Translations under genes and position numbers: made by a program | Notes under the pieces: generated by a model | Database searches by the model: none | What the model saw: only the letters and a program-made list of their open reading frames with translations | What the model was told of the DNA's origin: nothing | Assembly (NCBI GenBank): GCA_023818865.1 | Contig: JAMWDF010000026.1 | Span: forward strand, 1 to 15,160 | From: Candidatus Omnitrophota bacterium | GTDB taxonomy: Bacteria > Ratteibacteria > UBA8468 > B48-G9 > DSTR01 | Length of the DNA stretch: 15,160 nt | Reading direction: 5' to 3' | In this document: piece by piece, positions 6,846 to 14,811 of the stretch | How the letters are laid out: every line of letters starts with the position of its first letter | Position numbering within the stretch: the first letter of the stretch is position 1

Positions 6846-7336
6846 TGAACAAAATGAACAAAAACGGTGAGAGTCTCCTTCACCAATTAATTGAGACCGC
6901 CGGAACGGTTGGCGAAAGCCTTGGCTTAAACCGAACCGTCTGCCAGATGTACGCACTTCTTTATTTTTCTTCTAAACCAATGACACCAAGCGATATTACT
7001 AAGGCTTTGGGAATCAGCAAAGCTAATGTTAGCGTTAATTTGCGTAAGCTGGAAGAGTGGAATGCTGTCACCCGGGTTTGGCGGAAAGGCTATGCGAGAA
7101 GTCTTTACCAGGCTAATGAAGACCTGGGGAGAATAGTGGCTGAAAAATTGCAGGCAGGGATTACAAAAAGATTAAGACTTATGAGGCAAGCAATAAGTCA
7201 GGCAAGGCAGCATCAATCACTGGAAGAAAACAGCCATGAATCGGTGAACTTTTCTGCAAAAGTCCGCAACCTCCGAGAGTTTTTAGATAAGATAGAGTAT
7301 TTTCTTAGAGTAATCACAGAATTAAACAAGAGATAA
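6845..7336 (+). CDS. GbsR/MarR-family winged-helix transcriptional regulator
   Basis: A 163-residue DNA-binding protein. Residues ~30-95 form a winged helix of the GbsR group: ALLYFSSKPMTPSDITKALG, then the recognition helix SKANVSVNLRKLEEWNAV (58-75), then a wing with RVWRKGYARSLYQ. The C-terminal half is helical (95-163) and is likely the dimerisation part. GbsR-type proteins are usually repressors responding to small solutes; here it sits 17 bp before the flippase gene and so probably controls the export and sugar-synthesis operon. The ATG at 6845 was chosen because it follows the promoter and overlaps the leader stop. A second ATG at 6854 gives a form three residues shorter, and neither has its own Shine-Dalgarno. 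In-frame TAA at 6827 bars a longer form. The ligand cannot be inferred. Confidence 0.85.
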   Translation: MNKMNKNGESLLHQLIETAGTVGESLGLNRTVCQMYALLYFSSKPMTPSDITKALGISKANVSVNLRKLEEWNAVTRVWRKGYARSLYQANEDLGRIVAEKLQAGITKRLRLMRQAISQARQHQSLEENSHESVNFSAKVRNLREFLDKIEYFLRVITELNKR

Positions 7337-7353
7337 CCTCAGGCTTGACCTCT

Positions 7354-8823
7354 ATGGATAGCCAACTAACTTCCAAGGAATCATTCCAAGTAGCCCGGGC
7401 CAGTTTGTCTCTCGGGGTAGCCGAAGTAATTAATATCGTCTTTGGCGTTTTCTACTTCTTTCTGGTAACCCGTCTTTTTACCAAAATGGAAATGGCCGTA
7501 GTGGCTGTAATGACTGTAATCACCAATCTCTCAGCTGTTTTCTTGAGTTTTGGCTTCCACGAGGCGAGCCGAAAACTTCTGCCTGCGTATGCTGCCTCTG
7601 GAGAAGACTCAAAAATTGGCTGGTTTTTGAAGAACACCTGGATAATTATCTTGGGGACCTCCATTCTTCTTGCCTTAGCTGTATTTTCCTTCGCGGAGCC
7701 TCTAGCAAAGATATTTCTCCGAAAGGCTGATGGAAGTTCAGTCCTTCGGTTGATTGCCTGGGGAATTGTTAGCAACAAATGCTACGAAACAGCTCAGCAT
7801 AATCTTTGCGGCTTGCAAATGTTTAACGAAATGAGTCTCGGACAAATTCTAAGCTACACAGTAGTCAGACTGTATGCCCTGGCCCTTTATCTCTCAACAG
7901 GGGTCAATGGGTACATAGTTGGCTTGATTACTGGCCAGACTGTCATAACAACTTGGTTCGTTTTCCTTACCAGAAAATATTTTCTAAACAGAAGCGAAAT
8001 AACAAATCAACTGCATCTTTTTCGCTACTCTCTCCCTTTTTATGCTAATGAATTTATTCGGTATGGAGGTAACCAGATTGACACCTTGTTGGTTAGCATT
8101 TTTCTAAGGCCTGAAGTTTTGGCCACCTATTATGTAGTAAAACGGTTTGTTGACTACTCAGAGAGCTATGTTAATTCCCTGCTTAAACCTCTTTTCCCCA
8201 AAATGATTGCGTTATCCCAAGGTAACCCAGAGGCCCTAAAAAGAATATTCTTTAAATCTTCCCGGTATGTGTCTTTGGTTTCTATTCCCCTTGTAATTTT
8301 TCTAATGGCTTTGTCGTATTTTCTTCTTGACCTTTACGGCAAGGGGAAATACCTGAGCGGACTACCGTTGCTTTTAATCCTCGCTGGAGGGATGCTCTTC
8401 TATGGCTATCAAGTTCTCTTTGGCGGGGCTGTCTTTGTCGCCGGCCAACCAGCGGAGACGACGAAAATGGAAACTGCTCAGTGCTTAGTTAGTGTTCTCT
8501 TGGTTTTCCTTTTAACGAGATTATACGGAGTTAATGGAACAGCCGCTGCCAAAACGTTAACCCGGATTTCAGCAATTATAGTCGGCTGGTTTATTGGCAG
8601 AAAACTATTTCCCTTCACTTTGGACATCAGCGGAATAACAACTGCATTGGCAACTTCGTTGATACCAGCAGGCCTTCTGGTACTGCTTCAACTTTGGCGG
8701 TACAGCCTTTCGCTAACTGCTTTGTATCTGGCAGTATGCACCAGCGTCTTTATAATTTTATCCTGGGAATTTCTAAGCGGTGAAGATAAGAATTTGCTCA
8801 AAGCTATGGTTATTCAAATGTGA
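7354..8823 (+). CDS. Wzx-type polysaccharide flippase (MATE/MOP superfamily)
   Basis: A 489-residue integral membrane protein with about 12-14 hydrophobic segments spread over its whole length. The N-terminus (ASLSLGVAEVINIVFGVFYF, then LVTRLFTKMEMAVVAVM) is typical of oligosaccharide flippases of the MOP superfamily, as are the mid-protein FANEFIRYGG-like helix and the segment LRPEVLATYYVVKRFVDY. It should turn the lipid-linked repeat unit from the inner to the outer face of the cytoplasmic membrane. An in-frame TTG at 7345 could add three residues, but ATG at 7354 is preferred, with AGG at 7341-7343 as a weak ribosome site. It follows the regulator by 17 bp and is followed 34 bp later by a glycosyltransferase gene. 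The length is normal for the family. Confidence 0.9.
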   Translation: MDSQLTSKESFQVARASLSLGVAEVINIVFGVFYFFLVTRLFTKMEMAVVAVMTVITNLSAVFLSFGFHEASRKLLPAYAASGEDSKIGWFLKNTWIIILGTSILLALAVFSFAEPLAKIFLRKADGSSVLRLIAWGIVSNKCYETAQHNLCGLQMFNEMSLGQILSYTVVRLYALALYLSTGVNGYIVGLITGQTVITTWFVFLTRKYFLNRSEITNQLHLFRYSLPFYANEFIRYGGNQIDTLLVSIFLRPEVLATYYVVKRFVDYSESYVNSLLKPLFPKMIALSQGNPEALKRIFFKSSRYVSLVSIPLVIFLMALSYFLLDLYGKGKYLSGLPLLLILAGGMLFYGYQVLFGGAVFVAGQPAETTKMETAQCLVSVLLVFLLTRLYGVNGTAAAKTLTRISAIIVGWFIGRKLFPFTLDISGITTALATSLIPAGLLVLLQLWRYSLSLTALYLAVCTSVFIILSWEFLSGEDKNLLKAMVIQM

Positions 8824-8857
8824 GCAGTAAGATCCGAGCCCAAATTTTATCGCGTAA

Positions 8858-9592
8858 ATGGAATTCAAAGACAAGACTATCCGAAAGCTAAAAAAAGGGA
8901 TTAGGAAATTAGGCATACCCATAGTGGCTATCTGGTTTGATTCCGCTCAGAATTGGTGCCAGGAAGTGATGCGCAAAATCGCACCGCTGGTTGATTTAAA
9001 TATTCCCATTGATTTTACTTCAGCCTGGAAGGAAACTGGTTACTCAGCCAGCCGGTTTCTCCCCATGTGGACTCCCCAAGACCCGAGAATTTTCTGTAAT
9101 CCCGGGTTTCCCAGAACAATTAACATCAGTTTCCTTGGTAGTCTGGCTAATCGGCCTGAAAGAGTTCAGGGTTTAGCCGCCCTGGAAAAAGCAGGTCTTC
9201 AAGTACTTCAAACCGGCGGACAACGAGAAAAGCCAATACCAATCACCGATTACGCAAGGATATTAATGCAGTCAAAAATAGCGTTGAATTTCAGTAATCC
9301 TTTACCTCACTGCCAGGCTAAGGGACGCATTTTTGAGGTAACCCTGTGTGCAGCATTGCTCCTGGAGAGCAAAAATCCTGAGACAAGAAAATGGTTTCAA
9401 CCTATGGTAGACTATATTGAGTTTGAGAACGAGAAGGACTTGGTGGAAAAGGCACGATATTATTTACATTACCAAGAAGAAAGAACAGCAGTGGCGATGA
9501 GGGGACACGAAAAGGCAAAAAGTCTTTATGAGGCAAGCAGATTTTGGAAAATACTTCTGAATAGAGTCGGACTCTTACCACTAGGGGGATAA
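8858..9592 (+). CDS. CgeB-like GT-B glycosyltransferase lacking the usual N-terminal part
   Basis: A 244-residue protein matching the second part of CgeB-like glycosyltransferases. It opens with KLGIPIVAIWFDSAQ (residues 17-31), which in relatives lies well inside the N-terminal Rossmann domain. ISFLGSLANRPERVQGL (90-106) follows, then the donor-site segment KGRIFEVTLCAALLLESKNPETRKWF (155-180), with DYIEFENEKDLVEKARYYL after it. From the usual layout of this family I estimate that about 70-100 N-terminal residues are absent. They cannot be recovered upstream: TAA at 8855-8857 lies immediately before the ATG, and the flippase gene ends normally 34 bp earlier. There is no Shine-Dalgarno. It is either a truncated relic or a compact form. 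The TAA stop directly abuts the ATG of the transketolase gene. Confidence 0.75.
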   Translation: MEFKDKTIRKLKKGIRKLGIPIVAIWFDSAQNWCQEVMRKIAPLVDLNIPIDFTSAWKETGYSASRFLPMWTPQDPRIFCNPGFPRTINISFLGSLANRPERVQGLAALEKAGLQVLQTGGQREKPIPITDYARILMQSKIALNFSNPLPHCQAKGRIFEVTLCAALLLESKNPETRKWFQPMVDYIEFENEKDLVEKARYYLHYQEERTAVAMRGHEKAKSLYEASRFWKILLNRVGLLPLGG

Positions 9593-10459
9593 ATGAATAC
9601 TTTTTCCCATTTAGAACACAAAGCTCAACTTCTGAGAAGGACAGTTCTCAGAATGTGTATTGGAGCAGGTACTGGTCATGTAACTTCCTCTTTTTCCTGT
9701 GTGGAGTTGCTTGTGGCTTTATATTATGGCGGTATTCTCCGCCATGATCCAAAGAATCCAGGTTGGGAGAATCGCGACCGGTTTATTCTAAGCAAGGGTC
9801 AGGCAAGTCCTATTCTTTATGCCGTCCTCTGCGACCGTGGTTTTTTTCCCAAAACATGGTTGAAAACTTTTTGTAAAAAAAATGGTAGATTCGGAGTCCA
9901 TCTTCAGCATGACGTCCCAGGAGTGGAAGTCACCACAGGTTCCTTGGGGTATGGATTAGGTATCGGAGCCGGAATGGCTTTAGCTGCCAGACTTAACCGC
10001 CAACCCTTTCTAATTTTTGTGCTCTTAGGTGATGGTGAATGCCATGAGGGGTCCGTTTGGGAAACGGCTATGTTCGCCGGGCATCAGGAGTTGAATAATC
10101 TGGTCGCCATCGTCGATCGCAACTGGCTCTGTGCGACAGATTTTACAGAGAATTGCGTTCGACTGAATCCTTTAGAGAGGAAATGGCGAGCTTTTGGCTG
10201 GGATGTCAGATCAATAGACGGTCACAGCTTTCCTCACATTTTCAAGGCACTCTCCGGTCTTCGTTTGCGTGAACGAAATCAACCACTGGCAATTATTGCT
10301 AACACGGTTAAGGGTAAGGGAATTGACTTTATGGAAAATCAACCACTGTGGCATGGAATTGCCCCTCAAGGCAAAGAAGCTAGAGAAGCTCTCGCCTGCC
10401 TAAAAAAGATAATCAGGACTGAGAAAAAGGGGGAAAATGACATCAACTACAATGCGTGA
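9593..10459 (+). CDS. Transketolase-like enzyme, N-terminal (thiamine diphosphate) subunit
   Basis: A 288-residue subunit matching the first domain of split transketolases. Visible signatures are GTGHVTSSFS (26-35, H29), RDRFILSKGQASP (61-73), PGVEVTTGSLGYGLGIG (109-125), and the ThDP/metal motif GDGECHEGSVWE through VDRN (146-177). The family transfers a two-carbon ketol unit between sugar phosphates with ThDP. The histidine normally found in the SKGH motif is glutamine here (Q70), and the usual GHP segment reads VHL; both are unusual. The ATG has AGGGGG at 9583-9588. The 3' end overlaps the partner gene by 23 bp, so the two halves are likely made together as a heteromer. In a glycan operon the role is probably to supply a heptulose phosphate or to extend or branch a sugar rather than general pentose metabolism. 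That is inference. Confidence 0.88.
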   Translation: MNTFSHLEHKAQLLRRTVLRMCIGAGTGHVTSSFSCVELLVALYYGGILRHDPKNPGWENRDRFILSKGQASPILYAVLCDRGFFPKTWLKTFCKKNGRFGVHLQHDVPGVEVTTGSLGYGLGIGAGMALAARLNRQPFLIFVLLGDGECHEGSVWETAMFAGHQELNNLVAIVDRNWLCATDFTENCVRLNPLERKWRAFGWDVRSIDGHSFPHIFKALSGLRLRERNQPLAIIANTVKGKGIDFMENQPLWHGIAPQGKEAREALACLKKIIRTEKKGENDINYNA

Positions 10460-11378
10460 TGCCTTTTTTGACCGTCTTTACCAATTAGCCTGGAATGACA
10501 GAAGGATTATGGTGGTCGCGGCTGATATGGGCGCACCAAGTCTTGATAAATTCAGAAGAGACTTGAGCACCCAATTTTTGAATGTGGGCATTGCTGAGCA
10601 GACAATGGTCACTATAGCAACTGGTTTAGCGCTTTCGGGGAAAAAGGTCTACACTTACGCTATAATGCCATTCGCTACTCTCCGCTGTTATGAGGCCATC
10701 AAAGTCAACATTGCTTTGATGAATATTGCAGTAACTATTGTTGGTGTCGGCACCGGATTCAGCTATGATGATTCCGGCCCGACCCACCATTCAACTGAAG
10801 ATTTAAGCGTGATGCGAGCATTACCCAATATGACCATTTATTGTCCCTCAGACAGTTTGATGGCGGCCCGCTTTGCCGACCTGACCTACAATTTAAACTC
10901 TCCCTGTTACGTCCGCCTTGACCGAAAGGTCCTGCCAGCCGTGGACAGAAAAGATTATGACCTATCCAGCGGTTATCGTTTCCTCCTTAACGGAGAGAAC
11001 GGGTGTCTTCTGGCAACAGGGAATATGGCACCTCAAGCGCTCAAGGTAGCAAGAAAGCTTCATCAGGCTGGTATAAGAGTTAGTGTCGTTGATATCTTCC
11101 GGTTAAAGCCTCTACAAGAAAAAGCATTTGTGGAGATAGCGAAAAAAGCTGGTTGGGTGGCTACGTTAGAAGAACATTTGTTAGCTGGGGGATTAGGTTC
11201 CGCCATTATTGAATTGTTAACAGACCATCAGTTAAGGGTGCCGGTTAAGAGATTTGGGGTGGAGGATAGATACCTTTACGAGTATGGGGGTAGAAATCAT
11301 ATCCAAAATATGTGCGGGCTTAGCCCTGAAGTAATTACAATGGAGATCAAGAAGTGGGTGAAAGACTTAAGATTCTAG
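10437..11378 (+). CDS. Transketolase-like enzyme, C-terminal (pyrimidine-binding) subunit
   Basis: A 313-residue partner of the preceding gene. It has the pyrimidine-binding domain with the catalytic glutamate in FLNVGIAEQTM (E54), then YAIMPFATLRCYEAIK, and the substrate loop DDSGPTHHSTED (112-122, H117/H118). The C-terminal domain follows, with GCLLATGNMAPQALK and VVDIFRLKPL, and TLEEHLLAGGLGSAI. All the expected motifs are present, so this half looks fully active. The ATG at 10437 has AAGGGGG 3 nt upstream; a second ATG at 10452 would lose five residues and that ribosome site. The first 23 bp overlap the N-subunit gene and the last 25 bp overlap the next SDR gene, showing tight operon packing. 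1-Deoxyxylulose-5-phosphate synthase is a distant alternative, but the split form and the loop motifs favour transketolase. Confidence 0.9.
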   Translation: MTSTTMRDAFFDRLYQLAWNDRRIMVVAADMGAPSLDKFRRDLSTQFLNVGIAEQTMVTIATGLALSGKKVYTYAIMPFATLRCYEAIKVNIALMNIAVTIVGVGTGFSYDDSGPTHHSTEDLSVMRALPNMTIYCPSDSLMAARFADLTYNLNSPCYVRLDRKVLPAVDRKDYDLSSGYRFLLNGENGCLLATGNMAPQALKVARKLHQAGIRVSVVDIFRLKPLQEKAFVEIAKKAGWVATLEEHLLAGGLGSAIIELLTDHQLRVPVKRFGVEDRYLYEYGGRNHIQNMCGLSPEVITMEIKKWVKDLRF

Positions 11379-12298
11379 TCACTGGAGGGGCAGGTTATAT
11401 CGGTTCGGTTCTGGTGCCAAAATTGCTCAGGGAAGCATACTTGGTTACTGTGCTTGATAACTTTATGTATCAGCAATACTCCCTTCTTGATTGCTGCCAC
11501 TATCAGTCCCTCCAGATCGTCCGGGGTGATGTCCGTAACGAAGTTCTGGTAAAGGAATTGATTCAGAAGCATGATGTTATTTTCCCTTTAGCCTGCATTA
11601 CTGGCGCCCCGGCTTGCCAGCGGGACCCTTTTCTGGCCAAGGCAGTAAATCTGGAAGCGATTAAAACACTTCTCCACTATCGCAGTCCCCGACAAATCAT
11701 TATCTTTCCCACCACCAACAGTGGATATGGCATAGGCCAGGACGGCATTTTCTGTACCGAGGAGACCCCTTTGCGTCCGGTATCTCTTTACGGCAAGCTT
11801 AAGGTTGAAGCAGAGCAGAGAATTATGGAGTCCGGGAATAGTATCTGTCTGCGCCTCGCTACAGCTTTCGGTATTAGCCCCAGGATGAGATTAGACCTGC
11901 TGGTAAATGATTTTACTTATAGAGCAATCACTGATGGTTTTGTCGTCCTTTTCCAAGCTCACTTTAAACGAAATTACGTTCATGTTAGAGATGTAGCTAA
12001 AGCATTTCTACATTGTTTAAACAACTTTGAGGCGATGAAAAACCAGGTTTACAATGTCGGCCTTAGTGAGGCGAATCTAAGCAAATGGGAATTATGCCAA
12101 GAAATAAAGAGGCAGGTCCAAAATTTCTATTTTGTTGAGGCGGAAGTAGGAGAGGATATTGACAAGAGGAATTACATTGTCAGTAATGAAAAAATTGAAA
12201 AAACTGGCTTTAAAGCTGAAATTTCACTGGCCCAAGGTATTGCCGAATTAATTAAGGGCTTTCAGATTATTCGGCGAATAGAATTCTCCAACCAATAA
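11354..12298 (+). CDS. NAD-dependent nucleotide-sugar epimerase/dehydratase (second SDR)
   Basis: A 314-residue extended SDR enzyme. The cofactor motif is TGGAGYIGS (residues 10-18). The middle has FPLACITGAPACQRDPFLAKAVN, then TTNSGYG (120-126, S123), and the catalytic Y146-x3-K150 (YGKLK). A segment KRNYVHVRDVAKAFLHCL lies late in the substrate domain. It differs clearly from the SDR at 4135 and belongs to a group seen in sugar-modification clusters; its exact reaction is not readable. Because it follows the transketolase halves with a 25-bp overlap, it may act on the same sugar, for example by epimerising or reducing it. The start is GTG at 11354 with GGAG (11342-11345) 8 nt upstream; the next gene begins 5 bp after its stop. 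Confidence 0.85.
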   Translation: MGERLKILVTGGAGYIGSVLVPKLLREAYLVTVLDNFMYQQYSLLDCCHYQSLQIVRGDVRNEVLVKELIQKHDVIFPLACITGAPACQRDPFLAKAVNLEAIKTLLHYRSPRQIIIFPTTNSGYGIGQDGIFCTEETPLRPVSLYGKLKVEAEQRIMESGNSICLRLATAFGISPRMRLDLLVNDFTYRAITDGFVVLFQAHFKRNYVHVRDVAKAFLHCLNNFEAMKNQVYNVGLSEANLSKWELCQEIKRQVQNFYFVEAEVGEDIDKRNYIVSNEKIEKTGFKAEISLAQGIAELIKGFQIIRRIEFSNQ

Positions 12299-12303
12299 GT
12301 AAA

Positions 12304-13782
12304 ATGGGTAACACTGGCCAGGACGTAGTTTTGGTGAAACCAGGTGGGCGAGTTGAGACATTTGGAGGTCTGAGTCAGTTTTCAGGTTTTGCCCCGCCGT
12401 TGGATATTGGCCTTCTTGCTGCTTATTTACGAGCAAAGGGCTTTTCAGTCAGTATCATTGATGCGGACGCTGAATTTCTTACCCCAGAGGAGACTGCCGG
12501 TCGGATTATAGAAAAGAAGCCTTTTCTCGTAGGTATCTTCGCTCATACCTTAAGAATGTCTCATGCCAGCAAGACGCTTCACCTTCTTAAAGAAGCCGGA
12601 AGCAACATCCGAACTCTGCTGGGCGGTCGGCACCCATCTGCCTTACCTGAAAGGACGCTAAAAGAGGAACAAGTTGACTTTGTTTGTCAAGGTGAGCCTT
12701 ACCTCCCGATAGAAAAGTTGCTGTCTATTCTAAGAAAAAACCGGCAAGCTTCCGCTGTTGAAATTGAAGGACTATGGTTTCGTCAAAATGACAAAGTAGT
12801 CCACAATCCTCCTGCTCCTTTAATTTCTGAACTGGATTCTTTACCAATGATTGCTTGGGACCTTCTGCCTATGCAGCGCTATCGTGCTCATAATTGGCAA
12901 TGTTTGGATAATTTGAGCATTCGCGGTCCTTACAGCATTCTATACACAAGTATTGGCTGTCCTTTTGGTTGCAGTTACTGCGTGGTAAACGCGGTTTATG
13001 GTCGTCCGATAATTCGGCTGCGCTCCCCAGAAAGGGTGATTGAAGATTTCAATTGCTTGGTGAATAGTTACCAGGTAAGATATCTTAGAATTACCGACGA
13101 CCTATTCACCTTTAAAACCAAGAGAGTTCTTGATATCTGTGAGCGTCTGGCCGCAGCAAACTCTGGAATCAATATCTGGGTTTACGCCCGGGTAGATACA
13201 GTGAACTATGAGGTGCTTAAGGCAATGAAAGCAGCTGGTATTAGATGGGTCTGTTATGGCATTGAATCAGGCCAAGAAGAGGTCCGACAGGGAGTTAGGA
13301 AAAACTTTGATAGAGATAAAATTTTCCGGGCTGTGGAGATGACTTACAAGGCAGGCATCCACATTATTGCTAATTATATCTTTGGTTTGCCGGAAGATAA
13401 CCAGGAAAGTATGCAAGCAACCTTGGATATGGCTGAAAAACTTAACTGTGAATACGCTAATTTTTATACGGCTATGGCTTGGCCAGGTTCTCAGCTCTAT
13501 TACGAAGCCATTAACCGGCAGATAAGAATGCCGGAAACCTGGCAGGGATACTCGCCATTGGCATATGAAACCTTACCCCTGCCAACCAAGCACCTTACCG
13601 CTTCTCAGGTATTAGAGTTTAGAGACCTTGCTTTCAACCATTATTTTTCAAGAAAGACCTATCAGGATATGCTGGCAGAAAAATTTGGCCAGTCAGCAGT
13701 AGAACATGTCCAGCGGCTATTACAGAAAAAGATAAAAAGAAAATACGTTGAAGAAATCAAGCTGACCCAGTACTGGCAATGA
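12304..13782 (+). CDS. Cobalamin-type (B12-binding domain) radical SAM enzyme
   Basis: A 492-residue protein with two domains. Residues ~5-145 resemble a cobalamin-binding Rossmann domain of the class B radical SAM group (APPLDIGLLAAYLRAKGF, then TLLGGRHPSALPE, then VDFVCQGEP). The cobalamin-ligating D-x-H-x-x-G motif of classical B12 proteins is not seen, as in many relatives. The radical SAM core follows, with the [4Fe-4S] ligands C219-x3-C223-x2-C226 (CPFGCSYC), then VCYGIESGQEEV and NYIFGLPEDN. The last ~90 residues are a helical tail. The family makes a 5'-deoxyadenosyl radical, and B12 members often methylate unreactive carbons or rearrange rings. Within this operon a methyl transfer to, or a rearrangement of, a sugar is plausible but not shown. 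No clear Shine-Dalgarno precedes the ATG. Confidence 0.88.
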   Translation: MGNTGQDVVLVKPGGRVETFGGLSQFSGFAPPLDIGLLAAYLRAKGFSVSIIDADAEFLTPEETAGRIIEKKPFLVGIFAHTLRMSHASKTLHLLKEAGSNIRTLLGGRHPSALPERTLKEEQVDFVCQGEPYLPIEKLLSILRKNRQASAVEIEGLWFRQNDKVVHNPPAPLISELDSLPMIAWDLLPMQRYRAHNWQCLDNLSIRGPYSILYTSIGCPFGCSYCVVNAVYGRPIIRLRSPERVIEDFNCLVNSYQVRYLRITDDLFTFKTKRVLDICERLAAANSGINIWVYARVDTVNYEVLKAMKAAGIRWVCYGIESGQEEVRQGVRKNFDRDKIFRAVEMTYKAGIHIIANYIFGLPEDNQESMQATLDMAEKLNCEYANFYTAMAWPGSQLYYEAINRQIRMPETWQGYSPLAYETLPLPTKHLTASQVLEFRDLAFNHYFSRKTYQDMLAEKFGQSAVEHVQRLLQKKIKRKYVEEIKLTQYWQ

Positions 13783-13795
13783 GCGGACAAGAAAG

Positions 13796-14796
13796 ATGAT
13801 TATCAGCCGAACACCTTACCGTATCTCTTTTTTCGGGGGCGGTACTGACTATCCTGCTTGGTTCAGGGAACACGGAGGACAGGTTCTTTCAACGACTATT
13901 GATAAATACTGTTATATTTTTCTCCGGGAATTACCCCCATTTTTTGAGCACAAATACTCAGTAGTTTGGTCACGCATTGAACACGTAAACAGAATAGAGG
14001 AAATTTTTCATCCTTCGGTGAGAGAGTGCCTTCGCTTCTTAGGGATTAACACGGGACTAGCTATCCATCACGAGGGCGACTTACCGGCCAGGGCGGGTAT
14101 TGGTTCCAGTTCAGCCTTTACTGTTGGTTTGCTTAACAGTCTTTATGCTTTCCAGGGTAAGATGCTTTCAAGAATGGAATTGGCATTAGCAGCCATCCAC
14201 GTTGAGCAAAACCTGTTGCGCGAAAATGTAGGCTGTCAGGACCAGATTTCTGTAGCCTTTGGCGGACTGAATGTTATTGAGTTCAGGGGGGAAAACGACT
14301 TCACTGTAAGGCCGGTGACTATTGGCTCTGGAAGATTAGAAGAACTTCAATCATGGTGTTTGCTCTTTTTCACCCGGATTTCCAGAATAGCCTCTGATAT
14401 CGCCGCCGATCAGATAAAAGCCTGCCAAGTTAAAATAAAAGAATTGACTGCTATGCAAGCAATGGTTGATGAAGCAGTGAAAATTTTAGCAGGCAACGGT
14501 TCTTTGCAGGCATTTGGCCGTCTCTTGCACGAATCTTGGAAGTTAAAAAAATCTCTAACTGACAAAATTTCTACTGAAAGAATTGATCTAATTTATCAAC
14601 GGGCACTCAAGGCGGGGGCCTGCGGGGGAAAAATTCTTGGAGCCGGGGGAGGCGGATTCATCCTTTTTATAGCCCCCCAGAAACACAAGATCAAATCAGA
14701 GAGGCTTTAAGGGGACTTTTGGAAGTTCCGGTGCACTTTGAAGATTCGGGCAGTCGCATCATTTTTTATAGCCGAGATATGAGTAAAACTCTTTAG
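13796..14796 (+). CDS. hddA: HddA-like heptose-7-phosphate kinase (GHMP family), reading frame broken near 3' end
   Basis: A GHMP kinase closest in pattern to D-glycero-D-manno-heptose 7-phosphate kinase, which phosphorylates C1 on the route to GDP-heptose. It begins ISRTPYRISFFGGGTDYPAW (residues 3-22). The ATP loop is PARAGIGSSSAFTVG (97-111), then VGCQDQISVAFGG, and the C-terminal GHMP motif is KILGAGGGGFILF. As written, the frame stops at 14710 after 304 residues. Reading from the run of six C (14673-14678) in the -1 frame instead gives the expected family ending: APPETQDQIREALRG, then LLEVPVHFEDSG and SRIIFYSRDM, stopping at TAG 14794-14796 (333 residues). The tail match shows the gene was built as one piece. 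A sequencing indel is the simplest cause; a true frameshift or recoding at the C run is possible. Other sugar 1-kinases of this family cannot be excluded. Confidence 0.85.
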
Positions 14797-14811
14797 AAAC
14801 AAAGAGAAAGA

